From Cupriavidus sp. BIS7 (lineage in GTDB: Bacteria; Pseudomonadota; Gammaproteobacteria; Burkholderiales; Burkholderiaceae), in assembly GCF_000292345.1 (NCBI RefSeq), contig NZ_ALOU01000061.1:40524-104523 (forward strand): a stretch of 64,000 nucleotides of DNA. The letters are read 5' to 3'. The translations under genes were made by a program, and so were the position numbers. This document shows, piece by piece, positions 53,118-61,148 of the stretch; positions within the stretch are counted from its first letter, which is position 1; the number at the start of each line of letters is the position of its first letter. The notes under the pieces are model-generated. The model was not told where the DNA came from, ran no database searches, and was given only the letters and a program-made list of their open reading frames with translations.

Positions 53118-53140
53118 CCGGCGCCCTCGTGGGGCGCCGG
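53118..53140 (-). terminator. Intrinsic terminator of the repeat-protein gene
   Basis: ccggcgccc and gggcgccgg form a 9-bp stem around a 5-base loop. On the minus strand the stem is followed by CCTGTTTTCC, a modest T tract, 40 bp after the stop of the gene. Confidence 0.75.
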
Positions 53141-53179
53141 TTGGGGAACAATCGCCTGGTTATGGCGATTGGTGCTGTA

Positions 53180-53734
53180 TCAGGCCAGTGCGCCGTCGGT
53201 GTAGACGTCGGTCGTCCGGGCACCGTCCAGGTACGGATCAGCCGTGCGAGCCGGGCTGGCGGATACGCCAGCGCGATCCAGTCCCGCCACGAAGCGGGCA
53301 CCGTCCAGGTACGGGTCGGCAGTGCGTTCGACCAGACCATCGCGGTTGCTGATGCTGGCCGTCAGGCCGTCGCGATTGCTGATATGCGCGCCGTCCGTGT
53401 AACCATCACGATTGCTGATGCTGGCCGTCAGACCGTCACGGTTGCTGACACGCGCGCCATCGGTATAACCATCGCGGTTGCTGATGCTAGCGGTCAGACC
53501 GTCACGGTTGCTGATACGCGCGCCGTCCGTGTAAGCGTCGCGGTTGCTGATGCGCGCGCCTTCGCTGTACGAGTCAAACTTGCCTTGGCGAGCGCCATCG
53601 ACGAAAGCGCTGCGCTGGTCGTTCACGCGGTACGAATAACCGTAGATTTCGCCATGAGGAGTGGCGGCTTGAGCAGCGCCCGTCACGAAAGCGGCGGCAA
53701 GGGCGGCGGCGGTCAGGATGGTCTTGGCGTTCAT
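53180..53734 (-). CDS. Secreted tandem-repeat protein (SNRD repeats)
   Basis: The 184-residue protein has a clear signal peptide (about 1-23, MNAKTILTAAALAAAFVTGA then AQA). The mature part is mostly repeats: seven SNRD motifs between residues 62 and 134, organised as a 22-residue unit alternating SNRDGYTDGAR and SNRDGLTAS forms. Two YLDGAR blocks and a final YTDGALA follow. The Asp/Asn-rich loops suggest calcium or surface binding, but this is speculation. ATG 53734 was chosen for AAGGAG before it. The gene lies between TetR site 1 and site 2, so repression by the neighbouring TetR is likely. No homologue with known function is recognised. Confidence 0.85.
   Translation of the reverse strand: MNAKTILTAAALAAAFVTGAAQAATPHGEIYGYSYRVNDQRSAFVDGARQGKFDSYSEGARISNRDAYTDGARISNRDGLTASISNRDGYTDGARVSNRDGLTASISNRDGYTDGAHISNRDGLTASISNRDGLVERTADPYLDGARFVAGLDRAGVSASPARTADPYLDGARTTDVYTDGALA
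53333..53551 (-). repeat. Coding tandem repeats in the SNRD-repeat protein
   Basis: A 66-bp unit (22 codons) repeats about 3.3 times with small changes. Because the DNA is nearly periodic, the copy number could vary by recombination or slippage. Confidence 0.85.
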
Positions 53735-53841
53735 GATGCTCTCCTTTGCGTGGGCCCTGGCAACTCGGTTCAGGTGGTGAATCGCGGGGCCTAACTCTGT
53801 GCTGCGAAACTGCGGATCTTCCTTTTTCTTGCTCAAGTCAC

Positions 53842-53859
53842 TATCTACTACCAGATAGA
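53842..53859. promoter_or_regulatory. TetR operator site 2
   Basis: tatctactaccagataga, 108 bp before the repeat-protein start and 300 bp before the hydrolase start at 54142. Same half sites and spacing as sites 1 and 3. Confidence 0.8.
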
Positions 53860-53976
53860 TTTGGTGACCTAAAAAAAGAACCGCTTCCGGTACTGAAAAA
53901 CTTCTGGGTATTGCGTGGATCGGTCACTGTGCTGGCTGGTTTGCTGCTGCAGTGCGTCGGTCCATGGCGTGAATAC

Positions 53977-53994
53977 TATCTACCTATAGATAGA
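53977..53994. promoter_or_regulatory. TetR operator site 3
   Basis: tatctacctatagataga, 148 bp before the membrane-anchored hydrolase. The centre of the site is the more extended palindrome ctatcta-ccta-tagatag. Confidence 0.8.
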
Positions 53995-54141
53995 TAAGCA
54001 AGAACGATTTTGTGGTGGAGCGCAAAAACTTTTCTATCGCCCCGATTGAAATCATCAATTTCGTAGATAAACGATTGATTTCCATGGAGAAAGTTAGCCT
54101 GGAAGCTCGCCCGGCTGCTGCGAGACACTTTTCCGGAAGGC

Positions 54142-55065
54142 ATGGCAGGTGTTAGGGTTGTGGCACCCCCGCAGCCCGCGAGTACTCCACCGATGCCGTC
54201 TCCCTTAGCGCCTCCCGCCCAGAACCCCGCCCGGCGCTGGCTCGTCGGTGCTGCCGGGCTGGCCGGGGTAGCCGTGCTGGCCGGGGTCGGGCGGCTCATG
54301 CTGTTCTACGCGATGGAACGCGACGCTTTTGTGCCAGGCCCGGCCGGCACATTGAAGCCGGACGATCTGGGCGTCACCTCGCGCCAGTTTGCGTTTGCCA
54401 GCGGCGACCGCTTGCTGCGTGGATCATTCGTCGCAGCCGAGGACCCCGCCGCGCCTGCCCTGTCCGTATTTCACGGCGACGAGGAAAGCCTGGCCGACTG
54501 GGCGCCGGTGCAGGCGCTGCTGCACCACGCAGGCATCTCCTCCTTCGTGTTCGACTACAGCGGCTATGGCGCCAGCACCGGACGGCCGACCGTCCGTCAC
54601 CTGCATCAGGATGCGCTGGCGGCCTACAACCAGTTTCGGGCTGCAACGCCGAATGCGGCGCGGCACTATGTCATGGCCTATTCGCTGGGCAGCGGCGTGT
54701 TGCTGGACGTTGTGAACGATCTGCTCCCCGTGCCGGATGGCATGGTCATCGGCGCGGGGTTCCGGTCGGCACGCTCGGCCGCGGTAGTAACGGGCAAGGT
54801 GCCCCGCTGGATGGCCTGGATGCTGCCCGACCCGTGGAACAACATCCGGCGCATCCGCAAGCTGACCCTGCCGATCCTGCTGCTGCACAGCCGGCAGGAC
54901 GAGACCATCCCGTTTCACGATGCCGAATGCATGGCCCGCGCGGCGCATGGCCCCAGGCGCCTGGAAGTATTCGAGGACCTGCCGCACAACGCGGCGATCG
55001 AAGCGCCCTATATGAACCGCTTCTGGACGCCAGTGATCGCCTATTTGAAAAGCGGCAAGCTCTGA
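54142..55065 (+). CDS. Membrane-anchored alpha/beta hydrolase
   Basis: The 307-residue protein has a proline-rich N-terminus, one hydrophobic anchor (WLVGAAGLAGVAVLAGVGRL, about 33-52) and an alpha/beta-hydrolase domain facing the periplasm. The nucleophile is in MAYSLGSGVLL (serine about 177), the acid is in SRQDETIPF, and the histidine is in DLPHNAAI. It belongs to the YqiA/Bem46-like hydrolases of unknown substrate. TetR site 3 lies upstream. The start at 54142 follows GGAAGG closely; ATG 54193 is the alternative, still before the anchor. Confidence 0.8.
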   Translation: MAGVRVVAPPQPASTPPMPSPLAPPAQNPARRWLVGAAGLAGVAVLAGVGRLMLFYAMERDAFVPGPAGTLKPDDLGVTSRQFAFASGDRLLRGSFVAAEDPAAPALSVFHGDEESLADWAPVQALLHHAGISSFVFDYSGYGASTGRPTVRHLHQDALAAYNQFRAATPNAARHYVMAYSLGSGVLLDVVNDLLPVPDGMVIGAGFRSARSAAVVTGKVPRWMAWMLPDPWNNIRRIRKLTLPILLLHSRQDETIPFHDAECMARAAHGPRRLEVFEDLPHNAAIEAPYMNRFWTPVIAYLKSGKL

Positions 55066-55069
55066 GTGT

Positions 55070-56164
55070 TCAGAGCTTGAATTCGCCCACTACCTTCTGC
55101 AGTTCCTGCGCCTGATCGGCCAGCGCCGACGACGCCGCGGCCGCCTGCTCGACGAGCGCGGCATTCTGCTGCGTCACATCATCCATCTGCGTGACGGCCA
55201 CGTTCACCTGCTCGATACCGTCGCTCTGGTGCTCCGACGCCGCGGCAATCTCGCCGAGGATCTGGGTCACGCGGCGTACCGCCTGGACGATCTCCTCCAT
55301 GGTCTGGCCGGCCTGGCCAACCAGCGCCGATCCGCTATCCACCTGCTGCGCCGAGTCGCTGATCAACACGTTGATCTCCTTGGCGGCCGCCGCGCTGCGC
55401 TGCGCCAGCGTGCGCACCTCACCAGCCACTACAGCGAATCCGCGGCCCTGCTCGCCGGCCCGTGCAGCTTCCACGGCGGCGTTCAGCGCCAGGATGTTGG
55501 TCTGGAACGCAATGCCCTCGATCACGGCGATGATGTCGGTCACCTTGCGTGAACTGGCGCTGATGGCCTGCATCGTTTCCACGACATTGCCGACAATCGC
55601 GCCGCCGCGCTCGGCAATGCCTGACGCCGATGCAGCCAGCCCGTTGGCCGTGCGGGCACGTTCCGTGTTCTGCTTCACCATCGCGGTCAGCTCGCCCACG
55701 CTCGACGCCGTTTCCTGCAGCGTGGCCGCCTGTTCCTCTGTGCGCTGCGACAGATCCGTATTGCCTGCAGCAATCTGTTGCGAAGCCGAGGAAATTGAGT
55801 CGCTGGCGGACTTGATGCGCGTGACCAGGTCCGTCAGCATGTCTTCCATCTCGCCCAGCCCACCCAGCAGGCGGCCGAAATCCCCGCCACGCTCGGTTTC
55901 AAAATCCTTGCTGAGATCGCCAGCGGCCACCGTCTCGGCGATGAATTCGGCCTCCCTGAGCGGCGCCTCTATCGCGCCAATCAGCCGGAACCAGCAGACC
56001 ACGTTGAAGACCAGCACGGCAGCGCCCAGCCCGTAGATCCAGCCGCGAACACCGCTATCGGCGATCTGGCCCAGCGCCAGCGTCATCATGACCGCCACAA
56101 GCAGCACAACCACGCCAAACGCCGCGCCCAACCGGGTGCGCATACTCAAGTTTTCCCAAGCCAT
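55070..56164 (-). CDS. Methyl-accepting chemotaxis protein without periplasmic sensor domain
   Basis: The 364-residue protein has two adjacent membrane helices (about 12-32 and 40-60) separated by only about eight residues. A HAMP-like linker and a complete signalling hairpin ([20 protein letters not shown] at the tip) follow. It thus lacks the ligand-binding domain of normal receptors. It may sense a membrane or cytoplasmic cue or work with a partner. The start has GGGAGG at a distance of three bases or more. It converges on the hydrolase gene with 4 bp between stops. Confidence 0.92.
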   Translation of the reverse strand: MAWENLSMRTRLGAAFGVVVLLVAVMMTLALGQIADSGVRGWIYGLGAAVLVFNVVCWFRLIGAIEAPLREAEFIAETVAAGDLSKDFETERGGDFGRLLGGLGEMEDMLTDLVTRIKSASDSISSASQQIAAGNTDLSQRTEEQAATLQETASSVGELTAMVKQNTERARTANGLAASASGIAERGGAIVGNVVETMQAISASSRKVTDIIAVIEGIAFQTNILALNAAVEAARAGEQGRGFAVVAGEVRTLAQRSAAAAKEINVLISDSAQQVDSGSALVGQAGQTMEEIVQAVRRVTQILGEIAAASEHQSDGIEQVNVAVTQMDDVTQQNAALVEQAAAASSALADQAQELQKVVGEFKL

Positions 56165-56767
56165 GTTCCCTCCGTTCCGTTCGTTTTTCTCGCTCCGCGT
56201 GACCCCGGGGCTATCGGTGGACTAACGGAAACCAGGGCGCGAGCCTTTACCCCTCGAAAGAGTGGATAAAAAAGACCGGAACGAAGACATGCGCGAAGCC
56301 TGTGCGGATGGGTGCGAAGGTACGTGCGCGGCACTCCGGCAGCATGTCCGTCATGGAGCTGTCACGCGTGCGTCACGCCCTGTTCACACCCACAAAAAGC
56401 GGGCAATTCCGACTGTTGCGCGCCGCAGACGCGATGTCGTTTTTTTGCCGACGGCCGGTTTGCGCGGCCGCCAGCGCCGCACGCGCGCGCAGCGGCAGCA
56501 TCCGCCACAAATGGCACCATCGGGCAAGCTGATGGCAAGCTGACAGGCCGAAAATGACAAAGCCGGGTCGCGCATTGTGCTGCGACCCGGCTAATGGGCG
56601 AACAATCTACTCCTGCGTGCGGCGTACCGCAATCATTCTTGTGGGGGACCCCACATCATCCATGGTGACCCATCGTGTACCTTGCGCCGTATCGTCTATA
56701 TTTGACCGCATGGCGCGCACATCCGAATCCGATTTAACTGCCGTAGACAGCCCTGGAGGTAACTGCC
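56165..56767. other. 600-bp intergenic region before the coiled-coil gene
   Basis: No convincing gene was found. The region must contain the promoter of the chemoreceptor on the minus strand and that of the coiled-coil gene on the plus strand. One intrinsic terminator-like hairpin (56561-56592) is the only clear signal. Small plus-strand frames around 56302-56557 look like noise. Confidence 0.5.
56561..56592 (-). terminator. Terminator-like hairpin without a matching gene
   Basis: agccgggtcgc-gcattgtgct-gcgacccggct is a perfect 11-bp stem with a 10-base loop. On the minus strand it is followed by TTGTCATTTT, so it would stop transcription entering from the right. No minus-strand gene is found to the right of it. 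Confidence 0.65.
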
Positions 56768-57070
56768 ATGCGTTCGCTTGCAAACTTGTTCAGCCCGCCG
56801 ACGCCTGAAAAGATCGCCGAAAAGGAACTGCAAGACATGAGGCTGACGCTTTTCCAGGCAGAACGTCGCCTGCTTGAAGCGCAGATGCAAGTCGACTACT
56901 ACCGCAACATGATCGCCTTCCTCGAAGAAGTGGGAACGAGCGGCGTGGAAGGTGTGGCCGACCGGCGTCATGCAATCGCCCATACCGCTACCGGCACGGA
57001 AGCGCCGTTCATGCCTGCACGCACCGTGCCGGGCCTGACCACGGTGCCGATCGTGCCATCTGCTGCCTGA
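56768..57070 (+). CDS. Small coiled-coil protein
   Basis: The 100-residue protein has an N-terminal helical region with heptad-like leucines (ELQDMRLTLFQAERRLLEAQ, residues about 19-38) and a disordered alanine/proline-rich C-terminal tail. The helical part could dimerise. GGAGGTAACTGCC is a strong ribosome binding site. I do not know a function; no transmembrane segment. Confidence 0.7.
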   Translation: MRSLANLFSPPTPEKIAEKELQDMRLTLFQAERRLLEAQMQVDYYRNMIAFLEEVGTSGVEGVADRRHAIAHTATGTEAPFMPARTVPGLTTVPIVPSAA

Positions 57071-57163
57071 CCCCAGTCCCGCAATGCGTCGCACGGGCTC
57101 CATCGAGCCTGTGCGATACTGGCCGCCCTCCCAAGCTTTTCCCGCTTGCACGCGGGTCCGGTC

Positions 57164-57835
57164 ATGAGCGAACTGTTGCCTGCGATAGAGATTGAAACCG
57201 CACCCAATCCCGCGTTCTCGGTGATCTGGATGCACGGGCTCGGGGCAGACGGCAGTGATTTCGTTCCGGTGGTTCCTGAACTGGGCTTGCCAGCCAAGCT
57301 GGGCATTCGCTTCATCTTCCCCCATGCCCCGGCAATGCCGGTGACGTGCAACGGGGGCTACGTCATGCCCGCCTGGTATGACATCCAGTCGCTCGACGAG
57401 GATGGGCGCCGCGCCGACGAGCGGGGCATCATCGCATCGTGCAACGCAATCCGCGCACTGATTGCACGCGAGAACGCGCGTGGCGTACCGTGCGATCGCA
57501 TCGTGCTGGCTGGCTTCTCGCAAGGCGGTGCGATTGCGTACACCACGGCACTGACGCATCCGGAGACCCTGGCTGGCGTGGTGGCGCTGTCAACATATAT
57601 CCCTTCGACCGACCTGATCGCATCGGAAGCCGCGCCCGCCAATGCCAGCACGCCGATCTTTGCGGCGCACGGCACGGACGACGATATCGTGCCGCTGACG
57701 CTCGGCACGCGCGCCCGCGACTGGCTTGCGGCCGCCGGCCACCCCATCACGTGGCAGACCTACCGGATGCCGCATTCGGTCTGCATCGAGGAAATCGTGG
57801 ATATCGGGCAATGGCTGGAGAAGCGCTTCGCATGA
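57164..57835 (+). CDS. Carboxylesterase (dienelactone hydrolase/phospholipase group)
   Basis: The 223-residue alpha/beta hydrolase shows WMHGLGADGSDF (oxyanion loop), FPHAPAMPVT, the nucleophile in LAGFSQGGAIA (serine about 116), the acid in HGTDDDIVP and the histidine in RMPHSVC. This is the typical pattern of the bacterial carboxylesterase/acyl-protein thioesterase family (EstB of Pseudomonas fluorescens, YpfH). It is 94 bp after the coiled-coil gene on the same strand. Substrate probably short-chain esters. Confidence 0.93.
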   Translation: MSELLPAIEIETAPNPAFSVIWMHGLGADGSDFVPVVPELGLPAKLGIRFIFPHAPAMPVTCNGGYVMPAWYDIQSLDEDGRRADERGIIASCNAIRALIARENARGVPCDRIVLAGFSQGGAIAYTTALTHPETLAGVVALSTYIPSTDLIASEAAPANASTPIFAAHGTDDDIVPLTLGTRARDWLAAAGHPITWQTYRMPHSVCIEEIVDIGQWLEKRFA

Positions 57836-57929
57836 GCGCCCGCGCCTTCGCCTGAGTGCCGCGGATCGACACTCGCGCTAATATGGCGCCCCTGCCATTC
57901 GGCCGCATCTTTCCTCCGGTACTTCGCGC

Positions 57930-58301
57930 ATGATCCCCGCCGCTCCCCCGCCCCGCATCGACTTCAACACCCGCAAGGCATTGCTGTTCGCGCTGACTGC
58001 CGAACGGCTGTCAGCGTTCTATGAGCATGGACAGTGGATGACCGAAGGCCAGGGTGCCACGCTGGCCGCCAACTGGCTGTCGCGCTCAAAGCTTCAGCTT
58101 GCGCTGTCGGAACGGCGCGTGCTGTCCGACCTGAGCGACCAGCTGGCCCGGCAACTGGCCGACACCCTGTCACGCGAGGCAGGCCTCTATGCCGCCCACG
58201 AAATGATGGAGGCGCTTGACCCGAACTATCAGTCCGCATTCGCGCATGACATGCTCGATGAGTGCGATCGGTTGCTGCGCGAGGCGGGGATCTCAGAATA
58301 G
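57930..58301 (+). CDS. Hypothetical helical protein, 123 residues
   Basis: A mostly helical, soluble protein with a proline-rich start (MIPAAPPPRIDFNTRKALL) and the conserved-looking LSERRVLSDLSDQLARQLAD stretch. No family is recognised. The reading frame has good codon use and no competing frame of similar length. It may be co-transcribed with the esterase 94 bp before it. Confidence 0.6.
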   Translation: MIPAAPPPRIDFNTRKALLFALTAERLSAFYEHGQWMTEGQGATLAANWLSRSKLQLALSERRVLSDLSDQLARQLADTLSREAGLYAAHEMMEALDPNYQSAFAHDMLDECDRLLREAGISE

Positions 58302-58367
58302 GACGCATACATCACTTTTAATCGTTGTGCGCCGGCAATTATTGACTTTTATCCTCGATTCCATAAA

Positions 58368-58395
58368 TTATCCGAGTTCGCATAATTCCGGATAA
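58368..58395. promoter_or_regulatory. Inverted repeat upstream of the ATPase gene
   Basis: ttatccg and cggataa form perfect 7-bp arms with a 14-bp spacer, ending four bases before the ATPase start. The surrounding 80 bp are unusually A/T-rich. An operator or a translational control hairpin is possible. Confidence 0.5.
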
Positions 58396-58399
58396 AACG

Positions 58400-59584
58400 A
58401 TGAGCTACTTCGCCCGGCCAGGGCTTGCCACCGAACTGGCCGACCAGTTGCGGGGCCAGGCCGTCTTCGGCGACGCCCACAACGGGCTTTTCCTTGCGGC
58501 GCCGCGGCGTACCGGGAAATCGATGTTCCTCCAGCACGATCTCCGTCCCGCTCTTGCGGAGCGCGGTGTGCTGGTCATCTATGTGGACCTCTGGTCCGAC
58601 CAGCGGCGCGATCCGGGCGATCACATTGCCGAGGCCATATCCCTGGCGCTGGTCGAGCACGCTGGCGTGGTGGCGAAGACGGCCCGCAAGGCAGGTCTGC
58701 AGAGCATCACCATCGCGGGGGCGCTAAAGATCGACACCTCGCGTATTGGCAAGCCGGACGGCGCCACGCTGACGCAAGCGCTGCAAGCCTTGCACACAGC
58801 CGCCGGCAAACCGGTGGCCCTGATCATCGACGAAGCCCAGCACGCACTGACCAGCGAGGCCGGCGAGGCGGCCATGGCCGCGCTGAAGTCGGCGCGTGAC
58901 CAGATGAACACGCCCGACGATGTGGCACTCATGCTCGTGATGTCCGGTTCGGATCGCGACAAGCTGCTCCGGCTGGTCAATGCAAACGGCGCGGCGTTCT
59001 TCGGCTCGACCATCCACCAGATGCCGACGCTGGGAAAGAGCTATGTCGATCACGTCGTCGCGCTGATCGAGCAGCAGCGCGCGGAACAAAGGCCCGTCGA
59101 TCATCTGGTGCTGCTTGAAGCCTTTCAGCTCTTCGGCTATCGCCCGCAGTTCTTCCATGCAGCGATTGGCGAGGCGCTGAACCCGCTGGAAGCCGGAAAC
59201 GGTGAGCGATTCGAACAGCGGGTACTGGCGGCAGCCAGGCGACGCCGCGATCAGGATGCCGCGCAGATGCGGTCTGACTTCCTCGGCTTGAAACCGCTCG
59301 AACGTGCGGTGTTGTGGCGCATGCTGGCGCTGGGGCGAGCGTTTCGCCCTTACGACGCCGAGGCGCTGGCGTTCTATCGCGAGCAAATCCCCGGCCTGAC
59401 CGTATCCGCGCAAAAGGTGCAGGCGGCGCTGGAGAACCTGCGCGACCGCACGCCGGCACTGGTATGGAAATCCGCTCGCGGCGAGTATTCGGCACACGAT
59501 GGCGCCATGCATGCGTGGTACCAGGAGCTTGAACAGCAAGGCATGTGGCCGCCTGTAGATGGCCAGCCCCTTTGCAAATCCTGA
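58400..59584 (+). CDS. Orphan P-loop ATPase with winged-helix-like C-terminus
   Basis: The 394-residue protein has a P-loop ATPase domain: Walker A is APRRTGKS (34-41), Walker B is VALIIDEAQ (139-147), and a sensor-like VMSGSDRDK follows. The C-terminal part (about 290-380) is helical and could be a winged helix. Members of the archaeal ATPase/AAA_35-like group often form part of STAND-type or defence modules, yet no effector is next to it. GGCC-poor A/T-rich leader DNA suggests a separate origin. Function unknown. Confidence 0.8.
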   Translation: MSYFARPGLATELADQLRGQAVFGDAHNGLFLAAPRRTGKSMFLQHDLRPALAERGVLVIYVDLWSDQRRDPGDHIAEAISLALVEHAGVVAKTARKAGLQSITIAGALKIDTSRIGKPDGATLTQALQALHTAAGKPVALIIDEAQHALTSEAGEAAMAALKSARDQMNTPDDVALMLVMSGSDRDKLLRLVNANGAAFFGSTIHQMPTLGKSYVDHVVALIEQQRAEQRPVDHLVLLEAFQLFGYRPQFFHAAIGEALNPLEAGNGERFEQRVLAAARRRRDQDAAQMRSDFLGLKPLERAVLWRMLALGRAFRPYDAEALAFYREQIPGLTVSAQKVQAALENLRDRTPALVWKSARGEYSAHDGAMHAWYQELEQQGMWPPVDGQPLCKS

Positions 59585-59613
59585 CCGCCAGATCCTTATA
59601 AATCCGTCGGCGC

Positions 59614-61092
59614 CTACCGCACCTCCACCACCGCCCGCTTCGGATTCAGGATCTCCGCGTCCAGCCGCCGAAACACCAGCGCCGAAAGCAGCGTGATCGC
59701 GCCGACGCTCAAAAATGCCAGCCGATAGGCGGGCGCGGCCACGCCGAGCTTTGCGGAGAACAGGCTCACCAGCCCGCCGCCGATGGTCACACCCAGGCCA
59801 ATCGCCAGCATCTGCACCATCGAGAACAGGCTGTTGCCGCTGCCCGCATCCTCGCGCGACAGCCCCTTCAGCGTGACGCTGTTCATCGCGGCAAACTGCA
59901 TCGAATTGGCGGCCCCGAAGATTGCCAGTTGCAGCATCGACAACCCGAGCGGCCACCCCGGCGACATCGCCGAGAACGATGCAATCGATACCCCGACGAT
60001 CACCGTATTGACGAGCAGGAACGTGTCATAGCCGAAGCGGTTCACCAGCGGCACGATCCAGCGCTTGGAGATCGTGCCCGAGATGGCCACCGGCAGCAGC
60101 ATCAGCCCCGAATGAAATGGCGAGTACCCGAGTTGCAACTGGAACAGCAGCGGCAGCAGGAACGGCACGGCCCCCGAGCCGATGCGGCAGACCAGATTGC
60201 CGATCAGTCCGATGGTGAAATTCGGTTCCCGGAACAGCGTCAGGCGAAACAGCGGCGTGCGATGGCGGCGCGCATGCGGGATGTAGCACAGCGCGCTGGC
60301 CACGCTCACGGCCGCCAGCACCGCACTCAGGCCGCTGGCCGCACCGTGCTCCAGCGCCAGCGAGAACGTGACCATGCACAGCGACAGCAGGCCGCAGCCA
60401 ATCCAGTCGAACGGCGGCGCCACGCCGGCCTCCCCTGCCGGCAGGTAGCGGCGCACCGCGAACAGGCCGACGAGCCCCACCGGTACATTGATCAGGAAGA
60501 TCCAGTGCCAGGACGCGCTCTGCACCAGCCAGCCGCCAAGCACAGGGCCGAAGATCGGCCCAACCTGCCCCGCCACGGAAACGAAGGCCAGCGCGGCGAT
60601 GTACTGTTCGCCGGGAATATTGCGTAGCACGGCCAGCCGCCCGATTGGCAGCAGCATGGACCCGCCGATGCCCTGCAGCACGCGGGCGATCACCAGTTGG
60701 GTCAGCGTGTGCGCGGTGGCACAGAATACCGAGCCAAGCACGAAAATCAGGATGGCGCTGAAATACACGCGCCGCGTGCCGAACTTGTCCGCCAGCCATC
60801 CCGAAGCCGGCGTCAGCATCGCCATCGTCAGCGTATAGGCCACCACCACCGGTTTCAGATCGAGCGGCTTCTCGCCCAGACTGCGTGCCATCGACGGCAG
60901 CGCGGTGTTGACGATCGTGGTGTCCAGCGTCTGCATGAAGAAGCCGGCGAAGACAATCCACAACATGGCCTTCTCGGAAAAGGCCTGCCCTGAGGCGGGA
61001 GCGGAAGCGGTACGCATGAAGGAATTCTTGGGGGGCGATGCACCCCGGGCAACCCGGGGATGATGAGGCATGGTAACCAGCGCACACCTCAT
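59614..61092 (-). CDS. MFS multidrug exporter, DHA2 (EmrB-like)
   Basis: The 492-residue protein has about 14 hydrophobic segments, with DTTIVNTALPSMARSLGE (motif D1), LADKFGTRRVY (motif A), RVLQGIGGSMLLPIGRLAVL (motif B) and GPIFGPVLGGWLV (motif C). This is the DHA2 pattern of EmrB/QacA exporters. AGAGGGG lies before the chosen start at 61092; internal starts such as ATG 61017 lack such a site. It is divergent from a LysR regulator across 56 bp that contain a perfect inverted repeat. The first 40 residues are a hydrophilic tail. Confidence 0.9.
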   Translation of the reverse strand: MRCALVTMPHHPRVARGASPPKNSFMRTASAPASGQAFSEKAMLWIVFAGFFMQTLDTTIVNTALPSMARSLGEKPLDLKPVVVAYTLTMAMLTPASGWLADKFGTRRVYFSAILIFVLGSVFCATAHTLTQLVIARVLQGIGGSMLLPIGRLAVLRNIPGEQYIAALAFVSVAGQVGPIFGPVLGGWLVQSASWHWIFLINVPVGLVGLFAVRRYLPAGEAGVAPPFDWIGCGLLSLCMVTFSLALEHGAASGLSAVLAAVSVASALCYIPHARRHRTPLFRLTLFREPNFTIGLIGNLVCRIGSGAVPFLLPLLFQLQLGYSPFHSGLMLLPVAISGTISKRWIVPLVNRFGYDTFLLVNTVIVGVSIASFSAMSPGWPLGLSMLQLAIFGAANSMQFAAMNSVTLKGLSREDAGSGNSLFSMVQMLAIGLGVTIGGGLVSLFSAKLGVAAPAYRLAFLSVGAITLLSALVFRRLDAEILNPKRAVVEVR

Positions 61093-61117
61093 CGGGAACC
61101 CCTCTGGCTTTGTTGAC

Positions 61118-61140
61118 TGTCATCGGATTTACCGATGACA
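61118..61140. promoter_or_regulatory. Perfect palindromic operator between MFS and LysR genes
   Basis: tgtcatcgg-attta-ccgatgaca, perfect 9-bp arms with a 5-bp spacer. It lies 26 bp before the MFS start and eight bases before the LysR start, a natural binding site for the divergent regulator. Confidence 0.75.
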
Positions 61141-61148
61141 ATGTGCCG

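Noticed and set aside
53333..53551. Regularly spaced DNA repeats that look like a CRISPR array
   Set aside because: The period stays in frame and encodes repeated amino-acid motifs after a signal peptide, there are no unique spacers, and no cas genes are present.
56302..56557. Short plus-strand reading frames rich in Arg and Ala
   Set aside because: Three overlapping frames of similar length with no domain; typical of high-GC noise.
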